The notes beneath the pieces were generated by a model, which ran no database searches, was not told the origin of the DNA, and saw only the letters and a list, made by a program, of their open reading frames with translations. A stretch of 64,000 bases of DNA from positions 496,001 to 560,000 of the forward strand of contig NZ_BSRQ01000001.1 in assembly GCF_030268685.1 (NCBI RefSeq). Direction: 5' to 3'. Shown piece by piece: positions 10,735 through 18,084 of the stretch. Positions within the stretch are counted from its first letter, which is position 1. Every line of letters begins with the position of its first letter. Source of the stretch: Microtetraspora sp. NBRC 13810 (GTDB taxonomy: Bacteria > Actinomycetota > Actinomycetes > Streptosporangiales > Streptosporangiaceae). The position numbers were made by a program, and so were the translations under genes.

Positions 10735-11352
10735 GTGCGCGCCGCACTTCTCTGCGTCACCGGAGCCACCCTGATCGCCTTGACCGGGTGCAGCGACACC
10801 CCGGCGCCGGCCGCGGCGCAGACCGCTCCGGTGATCGCCCCGGGCAGGCCCGGCGAGCAGGCCAGGACCCTCGGCCCCGAGGAGGCCGCCACCGCCGCCC
10901 CCGCCCAGGCCGCCAACGCCGCGGACATCCGGTTCATGCAGGACATGATCATCCATCACCGCCAGGCGCTGGACATGAGCGTGCTCGCCCCCTCCCGGGC
11001 GCAGTCCGAGCCGCTCAAGCGGCTGGCCGCGCGCATCCAGGACGTCCAGGGGCCCGAGATCACCATGATGAGCACCTGGCTCCAGCAGCAGAGCCAGCCG
11101 GTGCCCGAGCACCACGCCGCACACGGGAACATGCCGGGCATGGCGACCCCCGAGCAGATGGCGGCCCTCAAGGCGGCCTCCGGCACGGCCTTCGACGAGC
11201 TCTACATCCAGCTCATGACCGCCCACCACCAGGGCGCCATCAAGATGGCGGAAGAGGTCCTCAGGAAGGGCTCGCACATCCGGGTCCAGGAACTGGCCGA
11301 GGACATTTCGGTCAGCCAATCCGTGGAAATCGCCCGGATGCACGATCTGTAG
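10735..11352 (+). CDS. DUF305 lipoprotein
   Basis: 205 residues from GTG 10735, preceded by AAGGAGG at 10724-10730; a frame from 10699 is possible but lacks a site. The signal peptide ends in the lipobox LTGC at about residues 17-20, so it should be a lipoprotein. The DUF305 ferritin-like four-helix motifs are FMQDMIIHHRQALDMS and LMTAHHQGAIKMAEEVL, with His pairs, Asp and Met residues typical of this family. DUF305 proteins are often linked to metal (copper) handling, which is inference here. It is divergent from the LVIVD-repeat gene across 179 bp. Confidence 0.9.
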   Translation: MRAALLCVTGATLIALTGCSDTPAPAAAQTAPVIAPGRPGEQARTLGPEEAATAAPAQAANAADIRFMQDMIIHHRQALDMSVLAPSRAQSEPLKRLAARIQDVQGPEITMMSTWLQQQSQPVPEHHAAHGNMPGMATPEQMAALKAASGTAFDELYIQLMTAHHQGAIKMAEEVLRKGSHIRVQELAEDISVSQSVEIARMHDL

Positions 11353-11403
11353 CCCTATAAGCACATCACACGCCGATTGTCCGAATTGTGTGAATTGTGG
11401 GAG

Positions 11404-12357
11404 TCAGTCGGCGTAGAGCGGATTGTTGGGCAGGTGTTCCCGGGTGACCATGAGGCGCACCGTGCCCGCCTTCACCGCCTCGACGTCCCAGACGGTCCAG
11501 TCGTCGCCGACCTCGGCGGCGGTCAGCGGTTCCACGGTGTGCGAGTCGTTCTCCAGCGGCACCACGAGGGCGAAGAGGGCGGTCAGGTTCCGGTCCTGTA
11601 CCTCGGCCAGGACGGTCCCGACCGGCACGCCCTGCACCTTGACCCCGGCGAGGTCCTCGCCCGTGGCGGCGGCCGACGCGGAGTTCTGGTAGGTCTCGCC
11701 CGGCCTGGCCTGCCGGCCGAGCTTGAGCCAGGCCGACCCGGTGAGATCGGCCGGCACCTCGACCGTGAGGAAGCAGCCCGGCTCTCGCAGCTCGCACCCC
11801 GCCGGCGTGGTCCCGGAGCCCAGCCCGCTCTCGCCACCGCTGCCCTTCATCCCTATCTGCACCAGGTGACCGGCCCCGCTCGGCGAGACGGGCACCACGA
11901 GCAGGTCGACGTCGAGCCCGACCGCCTCGAACGCCTGGGTGTACTTCGCGCTCTCGGCGAACGGATCCTTGATCCGGGCGACGTACCGATCGCCTTCGAG
12001 CCGGATCTCGACCGCCGAGTTGGCGTACGACGTCGCCACGCCGCGGCCGTCCGGCAGCAGGCTCGGACCGAGGACCACGGCGGCGGCGAGGAGGCCCACC
12101 GCGGCCACGGCCGGCCCGATCCGCCGCAGCCGACCGGCGCGGCGGGCGGGCCCGACAGCGGGAAAGGGCTCCGCGGCCGGAAAGGGCTCCACGGCAGGGT
12201 AGGGCTCCACGGCGGGGTAGGGGGCCGCGGCGGGGCCGGGCCTCTCGGCTGTGATCGAGGCCAGCAACGGCGGTGCCCCCGCGCCCGCCGGGCGGCCTCG
12301 CCCCGCTCCCGGCTCGACCCGGGCCAGCGCCCTCACCATCGCTTCGACGTCCTTCAC
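11404..12357 (-). CDS. Single-pass membrane protein, probable anti-sigma partner of the ECF factor
   Basis: 317 residues; the ATG overlaps the sigma-factor stop (ATGA). About 85 cytoplasmic residues include a Pro-rich PYPAVEP / PFPAAEP repeat tract (residues about 47-66). A membrane segment follows near 82-100, then a 220-residue extracytoplasmic domain with two cysteines in AGCELREPGCF. No zinc-binding anti-sigma motif (HxxxCxxC) is present, so it is not a classic ZAS protein. Position and topology suggest that it senses an external signal and controls the ECF factor. I do not recognise the extracellular domain. Confidence 0.7.
   Translation of the reverse strand: MKDVEAMVRALARVEPGAGRGRPAGAGAPPLLASITAERPGPAAAPYPAVEPYPAVEPFPAAEPFPAVGPARRAGRLRRIGPAVAAVGLLAAAVVLGPSLLPDGRGVATSYANSAVEIRLEGDRYVARIKDPFAESAKYTQAFEAVGLDVDLLVVPVSPSGAGHLVQIGMKGSGGESGLGSGTTPAGCELREPGCFLTVEVPADLTGSAWLKLGRQARPGETYQNSASAAATGEDLAGVKVQGVPVGTVLAEVQDRNLTALFALVVPLENDSHTVEPLTAAEVGDDWTVWDVEAVKAGTVRLMVTREHLPNNPLYAD
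12166..12219. repeat. 18-bp tandem repeat encoding Pro-rich units
   Basis: Three 18-bp units beginning GGGCTCC (12166, 12184, 12202), with degenerate flanking copies, lie in frame in the anti-sigma-like gene. They encode repeated six-residue units such as PYPAVE. Copy number could vary without breaking the frame. Confidence 0.7.
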
Positions 12358-12902
12358 AGCGACCTCCCAACGGGAAACAATCTGTTCTCTGCGGTGTGCC
12401 TGACACCCGCCCTGGTGAGCGCGCCGGAGAACCGCCGGCGCGCGCGGTGGAGCCGGATCCGCACGGCGTTGCGCGACAGGCCGAGCACCGCGGCGATCTC
12501 CTCGCGGTCGAGCTCCTCCCAGGCGACCAGCGCCAGCACCTCGCGGTCCTCCTCGGACAGCGTCCGGAACGCCTCGCCGATCACTCTCAGCTCCACCGTG
12601 CTCTCCGGATCCGCGCCGTAGAGGTCGGCCATCTCCGCGTCCAGCTCGGCGCTGCGCGCCTGACGGCGTACCTCGCCGCGCCGGTGGTTGGCCAGCACCC
12701 TGCGCGCCACGCCGTACAGCCAGGGCATCGCCTCCTCCCCCCGCGGCATCTCGTCCGTCCGCCGCCAGGCGACCGCGAACGTCTCCGCCACGACGTCGGC
12801 CGCGTCCTGTGGCGAGTCGCAGCGACGCGCGGCGTAGTCGGCGATCCGGCTGTACGTCTCGCGGTAGACGGCCTCGAACCCGGCGAGCCGTTCGTCATCC
12901 AC
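12354..12902 (-). CDS. ECF RNA polymerase sigma factor (sigma-70 family)
   Basis: 182 residues. Region 2 covers about residues 10-75 (YSRIADYAARRCDSPQDAADVVAETFAVAWRR, then PWLYGVARRVLANHRR). Region 4 covers about 112-160 (LSEEDREVLALVAWEELDREEIAAVLGLSRNAVRIRLHRARRR). It directs polymerase to its own promoters. The GTG start lacks a near ribosome binding site; an AAGGAG 23 nt upstream instead serves a six-codon ORF that overlaps the start, so translational coupling is likely. The stop overlaps the following membrane gene, its probable regulator. Confidence 0.92.
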   Translation of the reverse strand: MDDERLAGFEAVYRETYSRIADYAARRCDSPQDAADVVAETFAVAWRRTDEMPRGEEAMPWLYGVARRVLANHRRGEVRRQARSAELDAEMADLYGADPESTVELRVIGEAFRTLSEEDREVLALVAWEELDREEIAAVLGLSRNAVRIRLHRARRRFSGALTRAGVRHTAENRLFPVGRSL

Positions 12903-12915
12903 GGGCTGCCCCCAT
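12895..12915 (-). CDS. Six-codon leader ORF overlapping the ECF sigma start
   Basis: ATG at 12915 follows a strong AAGGAG at a good distance (8 nt). The frame reads MGAARG then TGA. Its stop lies 5 nt inside the sigma-factor frame, whose GTG at 12902 has no ribosome site of its own. This suggests translation by re-initiation. It is too short for any homology argument. Confidence 0.45.
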   Translation of the reverse strand: MGAARG

Positions 12916-13024
12916 GGCTGGTCTCCTTAGTCAGCGGGTGACACGGACACCAGGTCTATGTACGCGGCCGGGGCCATCATTTCCGGTCGATCACGACTAT
13001 CTGCCCGTACGCCGCCACTCGGCC

Positions 13025-13990
13025 TCACTTCCGTGCGACCGCCCGGGAGACCTCCTCAAGGGCGCGGGTCTCCTTCTCCGTCAGGCGCAGGTGCATCGCC
13101 GCGGCGATCTCCTCGGCCTGGTGCGGCTTGGAGGCGCCCGGGATCGCGACCACGGTGTCACCGTAGAAGCCGATGACCCAGGCCAGCGCGACCTGAGTGG
13201 CGGAGACGCCGTGCGCCTTGCCGATCGCGCGCAGCTCGGCGACGAGCGGCGCGGTCCGGGCCATCGAGGCGGCGTCGTACCCGCCGAACCGCCTGCGCAT
13301 CACCGGCAGCGCCTTCACCCGGGCCGGGTCCTCGTGGAACCTCCCGGTGAGCAGGCCGGTCTTGAGCGGGGAGTAGGCGATCAGCGTGACGTTCAGCCGG
13401 CGGGCGGCGTCGAGCACGCCGTCGCGCTCGATCTCGCGGTCGAGCAGGCTGACCCGGACCTGGTTGGCGGCGAGCGCGATCCCGTAGGAGGCGAGGATCC
13501 GGCTCGCCGCCTCCATCTGCCGGGCGGAGAAGTTGCTCACCCCGACCGACGTGATCTTCCCGGCCTGGCAGAGCCGGGCCATCGCGTGCACCTGGCTGGG
13601 GATGGAGGACAGGCTCCCCCAGGGCAGGTGGATCTGGTGCAGGTCGATCGGATAGCCCTGGAGCGAGGCGAGCCGCGCCTCGGCGGAACGCTCGATGTTC
13701 GACGCCGTACGGAGCAACGGCGCCCACTTCGTGGCGATCCGTACCTCGCCGGGGGCGATGCCGCTCCCGCGCAACGCCGTGGTGAGCGCCCGCTCCGAGG
13801 CGCCCCTGCCGTACATCTCGGCGGTGTCGAACCAGGAGACGCCGCCCTTGAGCGCCGCGTCCACCACCGTGTCGACGACGGGCTGGGCGACCGCGCTGTA
13901 GAACCTCGCCATCAGGCCCGGCCCGGAGAACTGCATGCAGCCCAGCCCGATGGGCGTGATCTCGATGTCCGTGGTCCCGAGTCTTCTCAT
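13025..13990 (-). CDS. Aldo/keto reductase
   Basis: 321 residues from ATG 13990 (MRRLGTTDIEITPIGLG); a GTG 12 nt upstream at 14002 is an alternative. The AKR fold is clear. Catalytic residues are D55 and Y60 in WFDTAEMYGRG, K88 in IATKW and H121 in DLHQIHLPW. Later come GVSNFSARQMEAA, ANQVRVSLLDREIERDGVL and the cofactor region VVAIPGASKPHQAEE. It should reduce carbonyls with NADPH; the substrate is unknown. It is divergent from a TetR gene, and the palindrome between them suggests that TetR represses it. Confidence 0.92.
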   Translation of the reverse strand: MRRLGTTDIEITPIGLGCMQFSGPGLMARFYSAVAQPVVDTVVDAALKGGVSWFDTAEMYGRGASERALTTALRGSGIAPGEVRIATKWAPLLRTASNIERSAEARLASLQGYPIDLHQIHLPWGSLSSIPSQVHAMARLCQAGKITSVGVSNFSARQMEAASRILASYGIALAANQVRVSLLDREIERDGVLDAARRLNVTLIAYSPLKTGLLTGRFHEDPARVKALPVMRRRFGGYDAASMARTAPLVAELRAIGKAHGVSATQVALAWVIGFYGDTVVAIPGASKPHQAEEIAAAMHLRLTEKETRALEEVSRAVARK

Positions 13991-14005
13991 CCGCTTCCCC
14001 ACTTC

Positions 14006-14023
14006 TGAGACACTGATGTCTCA
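14006..14023. promoter_or_regulatory. Probable TetR operator
   Basis: Perfect 18-bp inverted repeat TGAGACA-CTGA-TGTCTCA between the divergent aldo-keto reductase and TetR genes. A related half (GATACATTGATGTC) follows at 14029-14042. Position and symmetry fit a TetR-dimer site covering both promoters. Confidence 0.65.
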
Positions 14024-14072
14024 TCACGATACATTGATGTCCAATGAAGAGACAGGCCCATATGCTGTTCCC

Positions 14073-14636
14073 ATGGTGAGGCAGCCGGCACTGCACGATC
14101 GCATCGCCGCGGGCATCCTGGACGCGGCGGCGGCGGTGCTCGCCGAGCGCGGCGATTCGGCGAGCATGGCCGAGATCGCCGAGGCGGCCGGCGTCGCGCG
14201 GGCGACCCTGTACCGTTACTTCCCCAGCCGTGACGCCCTGATCCAGGGGCTGACCAGGGCGGCCTTCGACGAGGTGTGCGCCAGGATCGCCGACGCCGGG
14301 ATCGACGACGTCCCGGTCCGGGAGGGTCTCGCCAGGCTCGTCCGGGGTTTCGTCACCGCGGGCGGGAAGTACGCCGCGCTGACCGAGATCGACAAGTCCC
14401 GGATGGAGGACGTCGAGGAGCTCGACCGCAGGCTCACCGAGCCGGTCCGCGAGCTGCTCCGCCGGGGTGTGGCCGACGGCACCCTCCGCGACGACCTGCC
14501 GGTGGACGTGCTGCTCGGGCTGCTCACCGGCCTGCTGAGAAACGTGCTGCACATGGTCGCCGGTCAGCGTCTCGGCGTCGAGCAGGGCAGCGCCGCGGTC
14601 ATCACCGTGTTCCTGGAGGGCGCCCGCCGGCCGTGA
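14073..14636 (+). CDS. TetR/AcrR family transcriptional regulator
   Basis: 187 residues from ATG 14073. The N-terminal helix-turn-helix MAEIAEAAGVARATLYRYFPSRDALI lies at about residues 32-57, followed by a helical ligand domain ending in LEGARRP. The frame is open further upstream (ATG 14037), but that start would overlap the palindromic operator. TetR proteins are usually ligand-released repressors. The divergent aldo-keto reductase is the natural target, together with autoregulation. The ligand is unknown. Confidence 0.9.
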   Translation: MVRQPALHDRIAAGILDAAAAVLAERGDSASMAEIAEAAGVARATLYRYFPSRDALIQGLTRAAFDEVCARIADAGIDDVPVREGLARLVRGFVTAGGKYAALTEIDKSRMEDVEELDRRLTEPVRELLRRGVADGTLRDDLPVDVLLGLLTGLLRNVLHMVAGQRLGVEQGSAAVITVFLEGARRP

Positions 14637-14689
14637 CATCCGGCCGCACAGAATATCTGTCTGCGGGCACGCGAAGTTATGATGAAACG

Positions 14690-15253
14690 GTGAGTACCAC
14701 GCAGGACCCCCCTCAGGCGCCGGGCGACCCCTGCGCGGTGGACGGCGATCTTGGGTGGGCGCTCGGCATGGTCTTCCGTTCCTACCTCAAGGCCGCCAAC
14801 CTGGCGATGACCGACCTTCCCGGCGGTCCCCGCGGCTACCAGGTCCTGACCACCGCCGTGCAGGGCGTGCCTTCGACGCAGCTCGCGCTCGCCCAGCAGC
14901 TCGGCGTCGACCGCACGGTCATGACCTACCTGCTGGACGACCTCGAACAGGCGGGCCTCATCGAGCGACGCCCCGACCCCACCGACCGGCGCGCCCGGCA
15001 CATCATCGCCACCGAGCGGGGCCACGCCCGCCTCGACGAGTTGCAGCTACGGCTGCGCCACGTGGAGGACGAGGTGCTGGCCGCCCTGGAAGGCCCGGAG
15101 CGCGACGTCTTCCGCGACCTGATCCGGCGCATGGCCACCAACAGCGAGCCCTCCGGCGCCGAGCCCTGCACGGTCGTGCAGGACATCGCGCTCGCCGAGG
15201 CGAACACCTCGGCGAAGCCGCGCCGCGGCCGGCGCTCCCCCACGGGCGACTGA
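14690..15253 (+). CDS. MarR family transcriptional regulator
   Basis: 187 residues from GTG 14690 (MSTTQDPPQAPGD). The winged helix is visible in STQLALAQQLGVDRTVMTYLLDDLEQAGLIERRPDPTDRRARHIIATERG, with the MarR wing motif DRRAR. The basic tail KPRRGRRSPTGD is unusual. There is no obvious ribosome binding site, so translation may be leaderless. It lies between tetR and a DinB-like gene on the same strand. MarR proteins commonly respond to phenolics or oxidants; its target is not evident. Confidence 0.9.
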   Translation: MSTTQDPPQAPGDPCAVDGDLGWALGMVFRSYLKAANLAMTDLPGGPRGYQVLTTAVQGVPSTQLALAQQLGVDRTVMTYLLDDLEQAGLIERRPDPTDRRARHIIATERGHARLDELQLRLRHVEDEVLAALEGPERDVFRDLIRRMATNSEPSGAEPCTVVQDIALAEANTSAKPRRGRRSPTGD

Positions 15254-15294
15254 CACCGCAGTCAGCCGTGACCACCCCGAAAGGCGTCCGCGAC

Positions 15295-15801
15295 ATGACC
15301 ACCGATCGAGTTCCGCCACCGCTGGTCGCGGGCGAGCGGGAGACACTGCGCGCCTTCCTCGACTACCACCGGGCGACGCTCGCCATGAAGTGCGACGGGC
15401 TGTCCGACGACGACCTGCGCCGCCGGTCGATGCCGCCCTCGGCGCTCTCCCTGCTCGGCCTGGTACGCCACATGGCCGAGGTGGAGCGCACCTGGTTCCG
15501 CCGGGTGATCAACGCGGAGGACCTCCCGCTGGTGTGGTCGGACGAGGGCGACTACCAGGCGGCGTACGACGCGGGCGCGGCCACCCGGTCCGAGGCGTTC
15601 GACGCCTGGCAGGCGGAGGTCGAGCACGCGCGGCGGATCGAGCGGGAGGCGGAGTCCCTCGACGTCGTCGGCCACAACGCCAAGTGGCAGGCGGACGTGT
15701 CACTGCGGCTGGTGATGCTGCACCTGATCCACGAGTACGCCCGGCACAACGGCCACGCCGACTTCCTGCGCGAGGCGATCGACGGCACCGTCGGAGCCTG
15801 A
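15295..15801 (+). CDS. DinB-like / DUF664 family protein
   Basis: 168 residues from ATG 15295, with AAGG about 12 nt upstream. The DUF664/DinB four-helix pattern is visible: ERETLRAFLDYHRATLAMKCDGLSDDDLRRR, LLGLVRHMAEVERTWFRRVI and LHLIHEYARHNGHADFLREAIDG. The three conserved His (YH in helix 1, RH in helix 2, EYARHNGH in helix 4) form the usual metal site. Related proteins include mycothiol-dependent maleylpyruvate isomerase and bacillithiol transferases, so a thiol-transfer role is possible. It follows marR with 41 nt between. Confidence 0.9.
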   Translation: MTTDRVPPPLVAGERETLRAFLDYHRATLAMKCDGLSDDDLRRRSMPPSALSLLGLVRHMAEVERTWFRRVINAEDLPLVWSDEGDYQAAYDAGAATRSEAFDAWQAEVEHARRIEREAESLDVVGHNAKWQADVSLRLVMLHLIHEYARHNGHADFLREAIDGTVGA

Positions 15802-15965
15802 GCCGCCAGCACCGCGACCTCCTCACGTCGCAGGCCGGGCGTGCGCCTGCGCCCGCCGCCGGGCATCCCCACATCCTGCGGGGAGAGCCGGGCCCGCCGC
15901 GTCCGCAGGAAGTCCCTGAGCTCTTCTCGCCGCCGCTGGGCGCCGGGGGAGTGAGAAGAAGGCAT
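15801..15965 (-). pseudogene. Truncated XRE-family regulator gene (5' remnant)
   Basis: A minus-strand frame from ATG 15965 reads MPSSHSPGAQRRREELRDFL, then RTRRARLSPQDVGMP, GGRRRTPGLRREEVAVLAA. This is the conserved N-terminus of the actinobacterial XRE regulators that go on with a helix-turn-helix and a MmyB-like domain. The similarity stops after residue 55, at the end of the DinB gene (15801); beyond that the frame is only antisense of DinB. So about 80 percent of the gene is missing. The cause (deletion or rearrangement) is not visible. Confidence 0.65.
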
Positions 15966-16032
15966 GGGTTCACCTAACCTTCGCCGCGGACGCCCCCTGG
16001 CAGGTGGCATCGATCAGCTCGGCGAGCGCCGG

Positions 16033-16233
16033 TCACCGGTCGAAGTCGCCGTTCTTGGCACCGGCGATGAAGGCCCGCCAGTCGCCGGGGTCGAAAAGGA
16101 GGGTGGCTCCGTCGGGGTTCTTGCTGTCACGGACCGCGACCACGCCGGCCAGGTTGGAGGCGACTTCCACACACTGGCCGCCGCTCGCACTGGAACGCGA
16201 GGACTTCCGCCATACGGCCGCGCTGAGGTCCAT
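16033..16233 (-). CDS. DUF397 small protein
   Basis: 66 residues from ATG 16233 (MDLSAAVWRKSSRSSASGGQ); a longer frame to 16293 is open. The DUF397 pattern is complete: WRKSSRS, CVEVA, VAVRDSKNPDGATLLFDPGDWRAFIAGAKNGDFD. DUF397 proteins are encoded next to XRE regulators of the WhiJ type in actinomycetes and probably counteract them. Here the expected XRE partner is absent; only an unrelated XRE remnant lies next door, so this copy may be orphaned. Confidence 0.88.
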   Translation of the reverse strand: MDLSAAVWRKSSRSSASGGQCVEVASNLAGVVAVRDSKNPDGATLLFDPGDWRAFIAGAKNGDFDR

Positions 16234-16668
16234 TTCCGCTTCACTTCCTCGATCATTCGATGGCATATGGGCACAGGATAGTCCCAGAGCCATCGCGTTT
16301 CATACCATTCCCGGAATATAACTCACGGCCGTCCGCTCTTACTCTGGGCCGAAAGGTCAATGCGCCCGGCCCCCCTTCCCGGCCCACCCTGCGGCCACGG
16401 TCCCCCCACCCGTCACCTTTCCGAACCCGCCCCTGACCTCGGCCTTCACCCCTCGGAAAGCCCGTAATGCGACCATCCGGATATCATCCGAGCGCCCGCC
16501 GAAATGAAAAAGGATAACGTTTTCCGGTCGCGGCGCGCACGGCCGTCAAGGCACCGCCAAACAGGTCCCATTTGCGACCGAAAGGACCTGGTGCGCCGCC
16601 CGTGGTCACCGGGCGGCGTAACAGCGCATGGCGACCTTCTCCCCGGAATCCCACATCCCCGCGCCGGG
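16234..16668. other. Gene-free region between DUF397 and FAD oxidoreductase genes
   Basis: 435 bp without a convincing gene. It should hold the DUF397 promoter; the stretch 16300-16360 is relatively A+T-rich. Two inverted repeats are visible: CAGGTCC / GGACCTG (16562-16568 and 16584-16590) and a 9-bp stem CGCCGCCCG / CGGGCGGCG (16594-16618). The second lies about 50 nt past the oxidoreductase stop and may be its terminator. Confidence 0.4.
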
Positions 16669-18012
16669 TCAGCGCGGCGGGATGTTGTGGTTGATCCGGA
16701 AGAGGTTGGCGGGGTCGAAACGGGTCTTGACGTCGGTGAGCCGGGCGAAGACGGCCGGGGGGTAGGCGGTGCGGACGTGGCCGGGGGTGGTGTCGTCGAC
16801 GCCGAGGAAGTTGGCGAAGGTGCCGCCGGTGCTCCAGGGACGCATCTTGCCGTGCACCGTGTCGTGCGCCTGCCGGGCCTCCGCCAGGCGGGCGGGGTCG
16901 AGGAGGGAGCCGGAGAAGAGGGAGAAGGCCGCGTCGCGTCCGCCGACGGCGTTCGGCACGGCGGGCGGGCGCGCGTAGGCGCCGCCGAAGTGGCGCAGCT
17001 CGACCGCGAGCGCCGTCCCGGCCTGCGGCCCGGCCAGTGACAGCAGCGTGTCCACGACGGCGGCGTCCAGCCCGGCGAGCATCGTGACGCGGTCGTAGGC
17101 GGCGACGGGATCGGTGGGCTCGTGGTGGATGGAGCCGACCCGGGCGTACGGCATCTCGCCCGCCGTGTCGAGCAGCCGCGGGCCGATGTCGCGCAGCGGG
17201 CGGGTCAGCCGTTCGCCCTCCTCGACGGGACCACTGTGGGCGATCCGGACGTGCGTGACGAACCGCCCGCGCAGCGGTTCGGGGACGGCCGGGTCGTCCG
17301 GATAGTGGAGCAGCATCACCGAGGACGCCATCTCGTCCGGCACCGCCGCCGTCCACCCGGCGTAGGCGTGCAGCACGTCGGAGGCGGCCTCGCCGGGGAA
17401 GTACAGCCCTCCGCCGTAGAGGCGGGCCACCGGGAAGAGGCCGATCTCCATGGCGACCACCACGCCGAAGTTGCCCTTGCCGCCGCGCAGCGCCCAGAAC
17501 AGGTCCGGCTCGGCGTCGGCCGACACGTGCCGCAGCCGCCCGTCGGCGGTCACGACCTCGAACCCGCGCACGTGGTCGGCCGCGAAGCCGTACCGGCGGC
17601 CGAGGAGTCCCGCTCCGCCGCCGAGCGTGTAGCCGACCGCGCCGACGTGCGGGCTCGACCCGTTCAGCGGCGCCAGCCCGTACGGCGTGGCCGCCTCCAG
17701 CACCCGCTGCCAGCGTGCCCCCGCCTCGACCCGGGCGGTCGCGGCCACCGGATCGACCAGCACCCCGGCCATCCGCCGCGTGTTGATCAGCACGGCCCCG
17801 GCGGACGGCAGGGCCGGCTGGTGCCCGGTCGCCAGCACCGCCACCGGCCTGCCCTGGGACGCGGCCAGGGCCACGGCCGCCTGGACGTCCCCCGCGCCGG
17901 TCGCCCCGACGGCGATCGCCGGCCGATGCTCCACGGCGTGGTTGAACCCTGCCCGTTCCGCGTCGTAACCGTCGTCCCCCGGCCGGAGAACCGGCCCCGT
18001 GAAGTCGTTCAT
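16669..18012 (-). CDS. FAD-binding oxidoreductase (PCMH/VAO type with BBE C-terminus)
   Basis: 447 residues. The N-terminal FAD-binding half contains [23 protein letters not shown] and [31 protein letters not shown]. The C-terminal berberine-bridge segment ends [17 protein letters not shown]. The His in TGH is the usual covalent FAD attachment point. The Cys that would give a second FAD bond in bicovalent members is replaced in GSSPHVG, so attachment is probably single. Such enzymes oxidise sugars, alcohols or aromatic compounds; the substrate is unknown. It lies 72 nt downstream of the short SAH-hydrolase paralogue on the same strand. Confidence 0.9.
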   Translation of the reverse strand: MNDFTGPVLRPGDDGYDAERAGFNHAVEHRPAIAVGATGAGDVQAAVALAASQGRPVAVLATGHQPALPSAGAVLINTRRMAGVLVDPVAATARVEAGARWQRVLEAATPYGLAPLNGSSPHVGAVGYTLGGGAGLLGRRYGFAADHVRGFEVVTADGRLRHVSADAEPDLFWALRGGKGNFGVVVAMEIGLFPVARLYGGGLYFPGEAASDVLHAYAGWTAAVPDEMASSVMLLHYPDDPAVPEPLRGRFVTHVRIAHSGPVEEGERLTRPLRDIGPRLLDTAGEMPYARVGSIHHEPTDPVAAYDRVTMLAGLDAAVVDTLLSLAGPQAGTALAVELRHFGGAYARPPAVPNAVGGRDAAFSLFSGSLLDPARLAEARQAHDTVHGKMRPWSTGGTFANFLGVDDTTPGHVRTAYPPAVFARLTDVKTRFDPANLFRINHNIPPR

Positions 18013-18084
18013 CCGGCGGACGCTACCTGCGGCTCGGCGCCACGGTCTTGCACGAATCAGACGCCCGGCGGCACGGCGCCGGGC

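Noticed and set aside
16594-16618. 9-bp GC hairpin as a firm terminator
   Set aside because: The position suits the flavoprotein gene, but the stem is short and pure G/C, and many such stems arise by chance at this base composition. Mentioned only within the gene-free region.
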